From Deuterostichococcus epilithicus (lineage: Eukaryota > Chlorophyta > Trebouxiophyceae > Prasiolales > Stichococcaceae): a stretch of 64,000 nt of DNA. Where the stretch lies: assembly GCA_033439295.1 (NCBI GenBank), contig JAVTLE010000011.1, positions 2,170,082 to 2,234,081 on the forward strand, in the 5' to 3' direction. Position numbers and translations under genes: made by a program. The notes under the pieces were generated by a model, which was not told the origin of the DNA, did not search any database, and saw only the letters and a program-made list of their open reading frames with translations. This document shows, piece by piece, positions 1-17,300 of the stretch. Every line of letters begins with the position of its first letter. Position 1 is the first letter of the stretch.

Positions 1-3000
1 CCTGCAGCTGCCCGCCTCGCTGGCGTTGCTGGGACAGGCTCTGGCGCGGTCTGATGTGATGCATCAGGCAGAGGTGCTGGATCCAGGTGAGACACGGCGA
101 CCGCTCTGCTGTGGAACGATCCTGCTGCAGGACGCCGCCATGTCTGGTTGTGCAGAATGCTGCGACTTGCATGTCTGCTGATATACCACACTTATTGGCA
201 CAGGCCGCCAATACCCGGCATGCAAAACCGTGCATACATGATTCAACATCGTGCACACAAGCGCTGACATCGTTTGCCTCAGTGTTCAAGGGTGCTGTGC
301 ACACGTCCGTTGAACTTGCTGGTTTTGTGGCTGTCGCACAGCTGCTGAGTGGCGAGCTGGCGCGCTGCAATGTCATCGGCTGCCCGCCTGTGGCGCTGAA
401 GGATTGAACCCCTGCTGTGCTGTTGCTGCAGTGTCCGTGAGATCCCTGGTCGCAGCTGCGGTCTGCAACATGAGGCTTTTGACCCCTACTGATTGTTTGC
501 CGCTGGTGCCCGGGGCCGGCCACATGCTCAGGTGCATTTTGCACTCATGCCTATCTGCTGACTGGTCTGGCTGACAGCCAGCTGCCACGGTATGTCGCGA
601 GAGTATGTTGCTGGCCACGACTTGACACCCCCTTGAATCAAGCAATGCTGCCCAGCTGTGGCGGCTACGCTCTTGCAATTTTTCCGTTGCGCGACGGCAC
701 GCACACGTCCAAGGCAGGACACTCCAGGTCAGGACAATCCAAGCGAAACAGGGCGAGTGTGTGGGCGCAACAGCATGTACTCTGATGATGGCCTGTGCGG
801 GCCTGTTGCGAATGCAGGCGGGTCGCGGCGGTCTGCGGCTCGCTGGTATGTGATGCCGCCGGCCTGACAGAGGTCCTGTCTGCCGCTGTGCTGTGCGAGG
901 CGGCCCTAGTCGCGCAGTGCCCCGGCCGCGCTTCGCGCAAGCTGCTGTCGGCTCCAGACACGGCGCCGGTGACGGATGCTTTGCAGCACCCGCTGCTTGC
1001 ATTGTGCCTGATGCATCCCGCAGAAGCTGGCGACGACCGTGTCCCCCGCTCCAGCGTGCCGCTGCCCTGCACTGCAATAGGCTGCGGGTGTTGTGTTCAG
1101 CTTGCCCAGCCAGCGCAGAAGCATCAGCATTCCCTCCAGCCATCCAGCTTGGAATTCTCGTGGCCTGACCAACAACCATCATACCATTTGTGCGCCTGTT
1201 TGCAGCACCTAGTGAGCCTGGGGGTGTGTCTCGCGATGTGGTTGGAGGAGCTGGCGGCTACTGCACGCGAAGAACACACCTTGTTATGGATCAGCGCCAT
1301 GGGCAGCATCTGCAATTCGTTGGAGTTTTGCCTGCAGGTGCAGCCTCGCGCGGCTGTGTGGCTTCTTGTCTGCAACTGTTGCGAATCACAAGGGTGATGC
1401 TCGCTCGCAATGGCACATGCAGCGCAAACCTGCAATCTTCCTCAAATCACTGTCTGCGTTCGCCATGTGCGCAGGCGAACACCATTTCATAATCCTGTCG
1501 TGCTGCCCCCAGGCGCGGCCGCTGGCGCCAGAGACGAACGCCGTGATGCTGAGGGCATTGGAGGCCATGGCGCGGTGCGCGGCCGGATCGATGCCGCAGG
1601 CATCACTGTACGCCCTTTGGATCGTCAGCAACGACGTGAGGGTCCCTTTTCCTTCCATCCCCTCAACCCCATTTCGATCCCTTCCTCCCAGGCCCCGCCC
1701 GCGCCCCTCGGTCCAGCCAAGGTGGGTGGCCCGATTCCCATGGCCTAGTGGCCTCAGCAGGCGCTACAGGGACTCAGGCCACTTACATGACCAGGCTGTC
1801 GACGGCGTCGCACAACGGCTCTCGTGTCGTAGCACCGCCTGCTTGTTGTCAGGGCCAGGGCCAGACGCAGGTCACCCTGCGTCCGCGCTTCAGCACCGGA
1901 CCTCGTGCTCAGTGACCTGACCACGCCTGTGCTGTGCCTGCTGCAGGAGCAGCATTGCCTGCTGGGCGCTGTACTGAGGGCGGCTCCTCAGCTGGAGCGC
2001 GACAAGTTTTTGCGCACCATTTGCACCACGGTCGCCATAAGGCAGGACGAAGGTGTGATCGCACAGCCGGTCGCATCATCGTCAGTTGCAAGGGAGTAGG
2101 GTGGAAGGCCTGCCAGTGGAATGCTTCTACACATTCGATTCAGTGCACCTTACTGTCGGCGTGCAGGGCACTCGGCACCACTGCGGGCACTCTCGGCGCT
2201 GGCGCTTGCCACAGCGGTCCTCGCCACTGGCCGCTGTGTCCTCGGGGCACCCCAGGGCGCAGATGCGGCGGGGAATGTGATCCTGCCTGGCGATGTGATG
2301 GTGCGTCTGCTCCTGGAACTGGCGGCGCTGCCACCCATCGCCAGGTTGCATGCTGCTTATGCAGAATTCTCGTCACCTGCTGACACGCACATATCTTATT
2401 TTGTTACGCAGCAATCCTAGAAGTGATCTCTGATGCAACTGTCACCTTGGGCCACCCAACGATTCCGACGCTCCTGCTGCTGCAGCAACCCCTGGCCGCT
2501 GCCATTGTCCACTGAATGGGTTTAGGCCGATGAAAGATGCCCAATCCGAGGCGCGCTGCTGTTGCTGCGCAGCTGCTGGCGGAGGCGCTTCGCGAGTTGG
2601 CCCTCGACTCCCACAGAGTGCGGCTCAGGTGTGACGCCACGCAAGGCAGGACGGAAGAGGCATACCTGCTGCTGGAGCTCTCCGACGGCGTGGAGACGCT
2701 GCATGTCCAGGCCATGGTCGCGACCAGCCTGGCGGCACGTGCGACGACGCACACCCTGTCCTGCCTCGTGGCTGCTCAGGGGTTCCCACGGCCGGTGAGT
2801 GGCGGCAGCAAGGCCGCCGGCGGCAGCAGGGGCGGCAGGCAGGGCGGCGGTGGCCACGGCAGCAACGCCAGCCGAAGTGCCGGCCGAGCTGCGCCAGACA
2901 GCGGCAATCAAGGGCTGCAGCAGACGGGCGGCGGCAGCAGCAGCGGCGGCGGCGGTAGCGGAAGCTGCGCTGATGCCTCAGGCCTTGACTTGGCCGGCAC

Positions 3001-4853
3001 AGAGGGCTTGCGCCTGGCGGATATCCTTCTGGACTCGCTGCTGTTGTTCCTGCAGTGCCCCATCCATGCAGCACAGCCGGCAGGTGGGGGCCTCGATCAA
3101 CTTGTTGCAGCGGCCAGAGTAGTGCCGACTGCGACCGGCAACTTTGCGGAATGGGCGCTGGCACATCGCGCCGCTGCCGTCGACCTGCCGCGCCGCTATG
3201 CTGCGCCAGGCTCGGCGCTCGACGAGCTGCTGCTGGCGGCAGCAAACGCGCTCTCCGTTTGCCTCCAAGCCTCTGCCGTCGAGCTTGGTGCCACTTGCAA
3301 ACTGGCTAACCTGACAGGCAGCGTGGCTCCCATCCGCAACGATCTGGCACAGCTGTCTCGGACCGCGGCAGCAGTGGAGGCACTAGTCGCCGCTGGCAGC
3401 GACGGCGCCGCGGCCGCCGCCGCCGCGCGCCTGCACCACAACTTCTGCGACCCGCTGCTGCCAGTGCTGGCCAGCTTGAAAATAATGCCCGTGGTGCCAG
3501 TCTTCCGACTGCTGTGCCACGCGCTGGCGGCTTTGCTGGCAGCCAGCAAGGCGGCGCGAGCGGAGCTTGTGCCTGCGCCGGGGCGGCGGGCCCAGGGCAT
3601 AACGTGGGCGGAGGCGCGGCCGCTCATCCTTAGCAACGCGGCCCCGCGCATGCTGCCGCAGCTGCAGGCCGGCGGGCTGGCCCTAGTGGATGCTGCACTG
3701 GCGGGCGATGGCCCTCGCAAGGACGGCGGCGGGGGCGGTGTTGTGGCCGATGCCGCAGCGGCGGCGCAAGCCGCTGCTGAGGAGCTCCTGGTGAGCCAGT
3801 AGCTGGGTTTACATCACAACTGCTTGCCTGGCATGTGGACATCCTCGGAATTGCCATGAAAACTTACATCAGTATCCCTGCGTCTTGAGCGCACTCTCAA
3901 GTGCACAGTGGCAGAGGGTCAACAGTTGCAGCACGGATAATGAGCTCAAGTCAAATCCCCGAGCACACTCTGACCGCAAGAAACTTCTTTACAGAGGCTT
4001 CATGGACGAAGTTCGCATGAACTGCTGATCAGATGCTGCTGCCATGTTGCAGGAGGAAGAGGAGAGTGCAGGTGCAGCTGCCGCTGCCGGCGGTCCCAGC
4101 AAGGCAGCCCAGAAGCGGGCCCAGAAGAAAGCCCAGGCGGCGGCCGCTGCGGCTGCGGCCGCGGCCCCGACCCCACAGCCTACTCAGCGCCCGGAAGCAG
4201 CGCCCGGCACGGGCGGTGACGGCGACAGCCCGCCGGACGGCTGGATGCGGTGTCCTATCACGCAGGTGGGGCGCCTGTGCTTTGAAGGCGCCTGCGCTTT
4301 GAAGGCACTGCAGCACCAGAAGCATGTTTCATGTGCACTCGCACGATGCCTTGTGACAGCGCCTCTGCGGCATCACGTACAGGCGCTGACAGGTCCTAGC
4401 AGATGTGAACTTTAGACTGCTCGGGGGTTTTGTGCACATCCTAGAGTGGCTCGCACTTGCTGAGGGCCTGAGGCAGCTGAGGCTGGCAATACGTTTGCAT
4501 GAAATGTTGACGCACATACGTCACTGCGTCACATACCTGGACAGTCTGGCCCTGCAGGAGGTTTTTGCGGACCGGTGCTGTGCGCTGACGGGCACAGCTA
4601 CGAGCGTGCCGCCATTGCGGCGTGGCTTGCAGCGCACAGTGTGAACACCCTGACGGCATGGCCGCCGAGTGTGAAACACCTGACAGCACGCCCGCCGCCC
4701 GACTGCAAGGCGGCAGATGGCCAACTCGAAAGGGTCGTTCAATGGCATGTATCTTTGTGTTCACGCACACAGCCCACGCAGCGTGCAGCAGCAGTTTCCA
4801 GACCGCAGCGGGTCGGACAGCTGCAGGGCTACTCAAACACTGTGGGGAGGTAG
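1..4853 (+). CDS. U-box E3 ubiquitin ligase-like protein (5' end outside window; U-box frame broken)
   Basis: Predicted E3 ligase; a U-box recruits E2 ubiquitin-conjugating enzyme without zinc. Coding blocks with good splice sites lie near 8-86, 860-1030, 1515-1636, 1947-2090 and 2205-2350 (helical, Leu/Ala-rich, no family recognised). One long open stretch follows at 2537-3789, ending at a GTGAGC donor, with gly/ala-rich linkers and helices resembling ARM/HEAT-type repeats. The exon 4051-4265 carries a charged Ala-rich linker and the first half of the U-box (GWMRCPITQ). The second half resumes near 4562 with ADGHSYERAAIAAWLAAH at 4583-4636. Between them GAC-CGG-TGC replaces the expected Asp-Pro-Val-Leu-Cys coding, one C short, so the frame slips inside the U-box. 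The family's C-terminal NHALR block is not visible; a weak HLAP-like match sits at 4990-5040. A decayed paralogue lies at 38961-41553. Possibly a real gene with a base-call error, or an early pseudogene. Confidence 0.6.
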
Positions 4854-5501
4854 GGGTACCTATGGGGCGCGGGGCAGGCATGCTTGATGTAGAAATGAAT
4901 ATAGGTGTAAGGGGGCCGTTAGGTGCATAGCATACTGCCCTGCTGACGTCAGCTCGCTGTGTGCCCCGCCTGCTGACAGTCGACTGTCCTCCTGCAGCCG
5001 CCGCCCTTTGCGCACCTGGCGCCGATCCGGTCAGCCCAACCTCTCAAGTCAGGTGCTTTTTCGTGGCTGTGCACACGCTTGACCAACCCCGCCTGAGTGC
5101 ATTCCACCCAGCTCGCACTTTGGTTCTCGTTTCCTCAGTTGCGGGGACGGTAGCAGGCATGCAGGAAACCTGCTTCAGCAGACGGCTCAGGTCGTGTCGG
5201 GGTCAGGTCAGCGCCCAGCATCCTCCGGGACAAACGAGGCGCTGTATTGCTGCGTCCGATGCGCCTCGCTTGAAGACATGGCTAGAGGTTCAAGAGGTCT
5301 TCCACCACTGAATCCGCCGGGGGTCAAGTGCTTCCAGCAGCCGCTATGCGCCCGCCAAACCCTGCTCTGCCCCCGTCCTTGGCAAGTGCTCAATGTTGCG
5401 TACCCCTGCTGCGAGCCGCATCTGCGTTGCTTTTGAACACTTTTCGGTCGCGCCGCACGCCACCCAGCCCGCAGCGCCCGTGTGCCGACCAGCCAGCCAT
5501 C

Positions 5502-10393
<4,892 letters not shown>

Positions 10394-11692
10394 GCGCTCT
10401 CTCCTGGAGACTCTTTCCCGCGGCGGCAACGGCATCGCGGCAACGCTGCCGGGGCTGCCGGCATGCAGGGGCGGCGAGCTCCCCACAGCGGTAGAAGAGG
10501 GCGGCGGTCGTGCACTGGCACGCTGCGCGCTTGACCTGATGTGGGCGAGGAGTGGTGGTCTGGCGCTGAGGGGCCGGTCCTGCTGCGAGGCTGTGTCCGG
10601 CCCCTCTGCCGCTGCGGACCCTGCGGCACACCCTTGCAGAATGTCGAATTTGTCGCTGGTTTGCACTGACCCGCACCGTCAGCTGGAAACTGCGCTTGCT
10701 TTGAACCCGTCAGCATTGAGGCACTCTCCGCGTGTCTTGCCGCTCATTCTTGTTCACAGCTGATCGATGGTTCGAACCGTGATGATTGCAAACAGTGACG
10801 CTTTCAAGGCTGGCTTTTGACTACCTGAACGCTCATTCCACAAATCTTTCGTCTCAAACACACGCCACCCCCCACGCATATGTTATGCGCATCAGGAAGA
10901 CAGTTCATGCCATTGACAGATGATGCAATCAAGCAGGGAAGCCAGCAGAGGTTGATTTCCTTCCAGGAGTTTCACGTCCAAATCTAGATCAACTTGCTCA
11001 TATAGAACTGTGGGTAGCATTAGGTTCGGGCAATGATCCCGAGCGACGGTGGTGCAGAAGTGCAGCGGCGGTGCACAGCTGCTGAACTGTCAAGCTGGGT
11101 CAGTGCGTGCGCTACGGGGCGCTGATGATGAAACTGACAGAACTCAGCGCCAAGTGCTGCGCTGCTTGCTTTTCTGACGGCAGCGTGTGTGCGACGCTGA
11201 CAGTCGCCGCAGCCACAAGGCGAGCGGCAGGCCAAACTAGCGCTCAGCACAGCAAGCCGGCGCGCCAAAGGTGTGTAGGTAGGTAGTCCCTTGAGCCAAA
11301 TGCGTGATGTTTGAGGTGTTGCCCACCTCGCAGTTTGTTCAAGACCCTGTCCTACAGGTGCTCTCGGTGCCCACGCATGCGCTCGCACGTCACTTGCTTC
11401 TTCAGCTGCCCCACCTCGCCCACTGCCAAACGACTCGCATGCTGTCCTCGGTCAGGGACAGCAACTGGCGCAACACAAGCCGCTGCTAGTCTGTCCGAGT
11501 TTCGGTGCCATGCCATGCCAAAGCACTGCCCAATGTCCGTCTGCAATGTTGGCCGACACCAGCGAGAGCCGCTGCCTATGCGGCTGCTCAGGCCATCATC
11601 TCTACCTGGCCCAGGGTGGCCCCAACGTCGTGCATGTCGCTGTCCTCCTGCATCAGGTCTTCTGACTCCTGCGACAGGGGATGTAAACGCCA
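10394..11692. other. region between convergent beta-tubulin and ASF1 genes
   Basis: 10394-11000 is the tubulin 3' flank with no gene visible. On the minus strand, 11690-11622 holds an acidic stretch bounded by a CGCAG acceptor and a GTAGAG donor (begins ESEDLMQEDSDMHDVG). About 11480-11420 holds a second coding-like stretch (LTEDSMRVVW). These may be extra 3' exons of ASF1 or of a small unrecognised minus-strand gene; I could not join them in frame with confidence. Confidence 0.4.
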
Positions 11693-13900
11693 TCAGAATG
11701 GTGAGCAGTCTCTCGTGTTGCATGACTCTCGTGCTGCATGGACTCGTGTCGCATGGAGCGCATGAGCAACATTGCATGGCGGCTCCATTTGCCGGTCCAT
11801 GGTCTTTAAGGAGCCGGGGCGCCACAGCGCAAGAAACGTCGGCTTCGGCTGCCACGGGAGGTCAAGCGAAGGGTGCCGTGCCTGCGCGACCGCGTCGAAC
11901 TGCCCGCCCAGCTGGACGCCCCCAAAGCTGCCGCCGCCGCCGCCGGGCGGCTGCTGGCCGAATCCGCCGCTGCTGCTGCCGCTGCCGAATGGCGCCGCTG
12001 CCTGCTGTTGCTGCTGCTGCTGTTGCTGCTCGCCGCCGCCGAAGCCGCCGGGTGTGGGCGCCGCGCCCTCGGGCGCCGAGGCGTCGCCCGCAACGGGGAT
12101 GCTGTCTGTCGGCGCGTCAAACTCTATGGGGAACTTTGTCACCCGCGGCTTGTCGGCCAGGATGTTGCGCACCAGCCTGTGGGAGAGGGAGCGATGAAGC
12201 AGCATCAACACCGTCTTTGGCTCGAGAACCAGACCACTGGATCCAGACATTCCAGTACAGCGTGTGACAGACACACCCTGCGACCAGCCCGCCTCGCAAA
12301 TGCAGCGCCATGCTGCAGACACTCACACAGGGACGGCTGCTCGGTGCAATGAGGGAGCCTCGCATCACACGTCGGGACGTCAGGACGTCAGAGCAACCAT
12401 CATGGCCGGTGGCGCGGCTACGCAGTTACGAAATCGAAACACGAAACGTACTTGTCGATGAGGGGAACCTTGGGCGGCTCCTCCCGTAGTGCCGCCTCCT
12501 CCTCCGGGTACTCATTGTTCACGTAGTAGCCCACCCGCACAAACTCCTGCAGGAGTGCAATGTCGCTGTTTCAACGTGATGTGTCATTCAGCTCTGCAGT
12601 GGAGCAATGAGTGCAGAAGCAATGCCGCCTCAGCCGAGGCCCCTGTCGCTGGGTGCACGACGCTGCTGTTGGTGTCCGTGGCAGTCAGCGAGAGCATGGA
12701 CAGGGCGGTGAGCAGCCGCTGCAGGGAAGCAGTGAAGCCCGCCCACCTTCTCGTTGTACGAGCAGGTCAGCAGCAGGGCGGTGATGCCGACTATCTCGTC
12801 CTGCGGCAGCCGCGTCCAGTCCGGCGGGTCTGCCTGCGGTGAAACCAGCAAACATTCAGCCACGGTCCGCCATTCGCCATGGCGTATGGGATGCACACGC
12901 CGTGACAGGCGGAGGCATGCCGCAAAGGACCCACTGACACCAGTGTCTCTGGACACCCGCAATCCGCGATGCACGCTCTGCAGCACAGGCACCAGGAGGA
13001 CAGAGCAACCGCCACTGCGCCGCACCAGCGCTGGGACGCCAGCCCACTGGCGGCTGCGTGCGAGGGAGAGGACATGAGCAGACTCAACAACAATCCAAGT
13101 TTACTCAACAATCCGTTTGCGCACCTGGAACACGAAGCGGTACTGCCCGGGGAACACAGGCCCCACCAGCACGCTGTCCAGCACCTGATCGAACTCCTCC
13201 GACTCCGCATTGCCGACGTACGTCAGCCGCCACTCCAGGTCTGTGATTGCACGACAAGACACGAGCTGACACACGACGTTCTTCAACCTGATGCGGCGTC
13301 TGGGGAGGAGGTTATGCGGGTCGGCGCCTGGGAATGCCTCGCGCCTCCGGTGCTGCCCACGTGGGCGAGCCGCCGCTCGAGGGTCTGATAAGATGTAAAC
13401 AATTTTCCGATGCTTGTTCGCCCCACCATCCCCATCGAAGCCCGACCCTCCAGCAATCATGCCCGGCACTTGGCGAGGGCGGTCGAGTGGCCTACCAGAC
13501 CCCCGCGACCACGCTGAACAGGGTCGAGTTGCGCCGCACATGTTGCTAGCCCGCAACACTCTGTCCGCTGACTGCAGAGGTGACAGCCCCCCAGGACTGT
13601 TATCCGGACCCCAGCATGGCTCGGCTTGTCAGAGTCCCGCAGCATGGAGCGTCGCCATACGAGCAGCCCTGAGGCCTTTGCCACGTTGTGAGGAACTGCT
13701 GCTCAGCTCGTATTTGAACTCGACATGCGCGAGGCTGCGACATGTGCTCTGTGGGAGTCAGAGAGCAGCATCCGGCAGTTGTTCTCACCTTTTTCAAGCT
13801 GGCTGACGCACTCGTATTGGATTTCAAACTGCAGCGGGTTGCTGAACGATGAGGGATTGTCTAGCACGTCCACGGACGTGATGAGGACCGGGCACGCCAT
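11693..13900 (-). CDS. ASF1: histone chaperone ASF1, 5 exons
   Basis: Binds histone H3-H4 dimers and hands them to CAF-1 or HIRA during nucleosome assembly in the nucleus. Exons (minus): 13900-13789, 13240-13125, 12833-12747, 12546-12452, 12176 to a stop at 11693. All junctions are in phase and give the compact immunoglobulin-like core: [54 protein letters not shown], and the terminal [16 protein letters not shown] block, about 155 residues, the usual core length. Donor 4 is GTACGT after a split Lys codon. Instead of a long acidic tail, the C-terminus has a run of nine Gln and Gly/Ser/Phe-rich repeats (about residues 170-215). The end is uncertain because an unusual tail runs to the stop, and acidic candidate exons lie just downstream. 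It shares a divergent upstream region with the CobW gene. Confidence 0.93.
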
Positions 13901-14345
13901 GCGATGACCCGTTCAAGTGGTACTTCTGGCCTGTAGGCTGCTTTGAAGTGCAGTCGCTGCCCCAAGCCGCTCAAATGCTGACCGTGCTGTGCTATGTGCT
14001 GCGGATGAAAGCTATTCGAGGCCAACGAATGATGCAGAACGATGTGTTTTGCAACGGCAACAGATGTCGTGTACCAGAGCCGATAGAACGCCTGGGCGAA
14101 TGTCGCGCTGCAAATTTGTCGCTTTGCCATCAGCTCCGTTTGCCGTTTGTCTCCTTGAGCTGAGAGTCCCGTTTTAGGTGTAAAATTGATTCTCTGGTCC
14201 CAGGCACGACTGGGGATAGCAGGGCCCGTCCAATCCCCACACACTCGATTGCACGCTCCGAGAATTGCTGCTGCTGCGCACGAAGCCGCTTGCTGGCGTG
14301 CATTCTGGGAAGAAGCTCGTTGCAAGCGCTGTGGGAGTAGCTGGA
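13901..14345. promoter_or_regulatory. 445-bp divergent intergenic region, ASF1 / CobW-family gene
   Basis: The two start codons face away from each other across 445 bp with no coding potential, so this interval should hold both promoters and 5' UTRs. I saw no convincing TATA box. The arrangement suggests, but does not prove, a bidirectional promoter. Confidence 0.6.
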
Positions 14346-17300
14346 ATGACGTCCCGTCGAACCACCGAAGAAGCTTCTGCCGACAAAACTTTGATCCCTT
14401 GCGCACCGTCGCTGCAAGCCGGCGCCAGCATGGCGGAAGCGTCGAAGGCTCCTCAGGACGATCGAGTGCCGGTCACGATGCTCAGCGGCTTCCTGGGGTG
14501 AGTCCGGCGCGCTGACCGTGTCTCCCGCAAGTGCCTGTCTTCTGATTGCGTCGTCGCTGGCTGCGCCCCTGCCTCGTTGGCCGCTGCCAGAAAGGTCAGC
14601 TCATCTTGTGAGGCTCAACGGACCGACCGCAAGGTCGATCGTGGATCAGGCATCCAGCTCGCATTGGCATTATCGTGCAACATCTGCATGGAGGACTACA
14701 AACGCTCTGGCCTGCCAGCAGGATGGCATGGGTGAACACGATAACAGAATTCATCTCTTCAGGCGTCTTGAAACGTATCGTGAATGCTACTGGAGAGCGT
14801 CGCACGCCCGCAGTACCTATAGAGCAGTTGCAGCCGGCGCGCTTCTGAATGCAACCTGCTGTTACGATGCCTTGCCACTGCACGCTCTGTGCAGAGCGGG
14901 CAAGACGACGGTCCTGCGGCACCTTCTAGAGTCCAAAACCAACGACCTGAAGATCGGCTGCATCGTTAACGACGTCGGCGCCGTCAACGTGGATGCCAAG
15001 CTGGTGTGCATTGACAGCACAGACGGGTCCGACCATGCCGCATCTTCCTTCATGTTGCACGGCTGAAGGTTTTGCCATTGCGAAAATTGCTGTGGTGAAC
15101 GTGAGCAGGTGCGCAACGATCGCGTGCGGGGCGGCGGCAGCGGCGCGGTCTTCGAGGACCTGACTGACACCGTGGAGCTCGCGAACGGCTGCGCATGTCA
15201 GAACTGTTCCACTCCTTTGTAGTGCTCACTGCTTTCGGGGATCGCTGCAGAGCTGTTTCCTTCCTCTCTCGATGTAGACGCTTTAATTCGTGCCTGGTGC
15301 AAGCAGTAAACTTTGTTGCGGATGCAGGCTGCAGCATTCAGGACGAGCTGTTTGCATCCTTTGACAACCTCATTGCATTGAGCGATGAGCGCCGGATTCC
15401 CTTCGACAGGTGCGCCACAACAATGATGACAGTAGGCTGGCAATGAAGCTCTCGCCTAGTCGTTCGGATTATTCAGGTTGCAGGACCACCATGACCACGA
15501 CTGTCGAGTGGCATCGTTTGCTTCACAACACTCGTTCGTCGTCTCTAGCTACTGCTGCAGGTTTGAACAGCCGCCGCTTGGTTCGCAGCCTCGAGAAATC
15601 CACTGGACATGATGCAGCTGGTTGACGACACTTGTACATATAGCAGTGATGCTTGCATCATCGCAGGCTCATTCTGGAGAATTCGGGCGTTGCGGAGCCC
15701 CACAACATCCGCGACAAATTCTACGAGGCCGAGCTCATCCACCTGCACACCACCGAACGGGTGCGCCTGTCATCATCAATTGGAGACCTTGCTGTGTGCG
15801 CGCTTTTCGAGGTCAGCGCCGCATTACTGACCGCATCGCCGCAAGGCTGAGGAGCCGCCGCTCTCATGCGTCTGTGGCAGGGTGCACTGATGCAGCGGTA
15901 GTGAAACCAGCTGGCCGCCTGTTGGGCCCACTCCAAACCCCCTGGCCCTAGCAGCGTAACACTTCGATACTCGAAGTCTCATGTTTGCTGTCGATGCCCG
16001 CCTGCTGTGGTACAATCAGGTGCGGCTGGACACGATGATCACGGTCGTGGACGCCTCCACCTTCCTGGCGGATTACTCGACCCGCGCGCCGGTGGCTGCG
16101 CGCCCCGACCTGGGCGAGGGCGGCGGCCTGCGCCCTGTCGTGGACCTGCTGGTCGAGCAGCTCGAGTGCGCGATAATCTGCTCCAGCTGCTGCAGGCCTG
16201 CTGGCCCCTGGCCTGTCATAGCAGTCATGCGTCAATATGCCGGGTCTTGTTCATGGGTGCGTAAAAGATTTAGAGTTGCAGCCTTCATCTGTGCTCCGCT
16301 TCGTTGTGATCGACGCCTGAAACAATGTGCGCTGTAGGTGTGCGGACTACGTGCTGCTTAACAAGATCGACTTGTTGCCGCCAGGGCACCTTGCATCCCT
16401 GCAGGCGGTCGTCGCCTCCATCAACCCGCTAGCCACGGTAATAAGATGATGGCAGCTTCACATGCTGTTGATTTAGCACTTTGCAAGACCATGCAGAAGA
16501 TTCCTGACTCAATTTCACACTCGATCCCCGTCTGCTGCATACAATTTTCCAGCCGACTGTGGACCGAGGCTTTATAATGACGAGTACAGCAGTGCACACA
16601 TCCTCTCCGACCGACCAAACGACCCACATGCTGATCATCTGAGCATGCCCAGCTGTCCACGTACAGGTGATCGCTTGCAAGGACGGCGCCGTGCCCATCG
16701 ACGTGGTCTTCGGTCCGCAAGCACGCTCCCTGGTGGCCTCCCTCAACATTGAGGCGCAACACCGCGGCTCCGTTGCAGCCTCGCACGCCGCGGTGGCGCG
16801 GGCCCAGCAGCCGGTGCCCAAAAAGCCCAAGGTGCGCTGGAGTTGCCTGGGGTGACTCAACTGCATGCTGACCTCGGGGTCCATAATCTGTGCAAGTCAG
16901 ATGCAGAATTGTAGAGGTGCCGCATCACTTCGCACTGTCTGTATGTGGTGACAGGATTTGCAGCGCGATTGCCTACAGGGCATCGATGACATCAAGGACT
17001 GCAGCGGGTGCAGGCAGCAGGCAGCAAAGTTGAAGGTCGCATTGAGGGGCAGCTGATCACGTGCTGCAGACGAACCACATTGAGAGGCACGGCCACGGCA
17101 CCAGCGATGGTCACAGCCAGGATGGGCACGACCAGCACGGTCACGGCGACAGGGCTGCCGCTGCGGTGGCTGGCGGAGGCCACATGTACGGTGAGGCCAG
17201 AGGCAACGCCCAGGGCGGCGACGAGCACGGCGACCAGGGCCCCAGCAAGCACGGACATGAGGTACAGCTGCATCTGGTTCACGACATGTGGTTCCGGGAG

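Noticed and set aside
10770-10782. GGTTCGAACC, like the T-loop/B-box of a tRNA gene
   Set aside because: No A-box, anticodon arm or acceptor pairing in the 70 bases upstream.
16965-17035. Extra CobW exon (QGIDDIKDCSGC) between exons 8 and 9
   Set aside because: It looks coding and has an acceptor, but the only donor leaves the wrong phase for exon 9, while exon 8 to exon 9 joins in phase.
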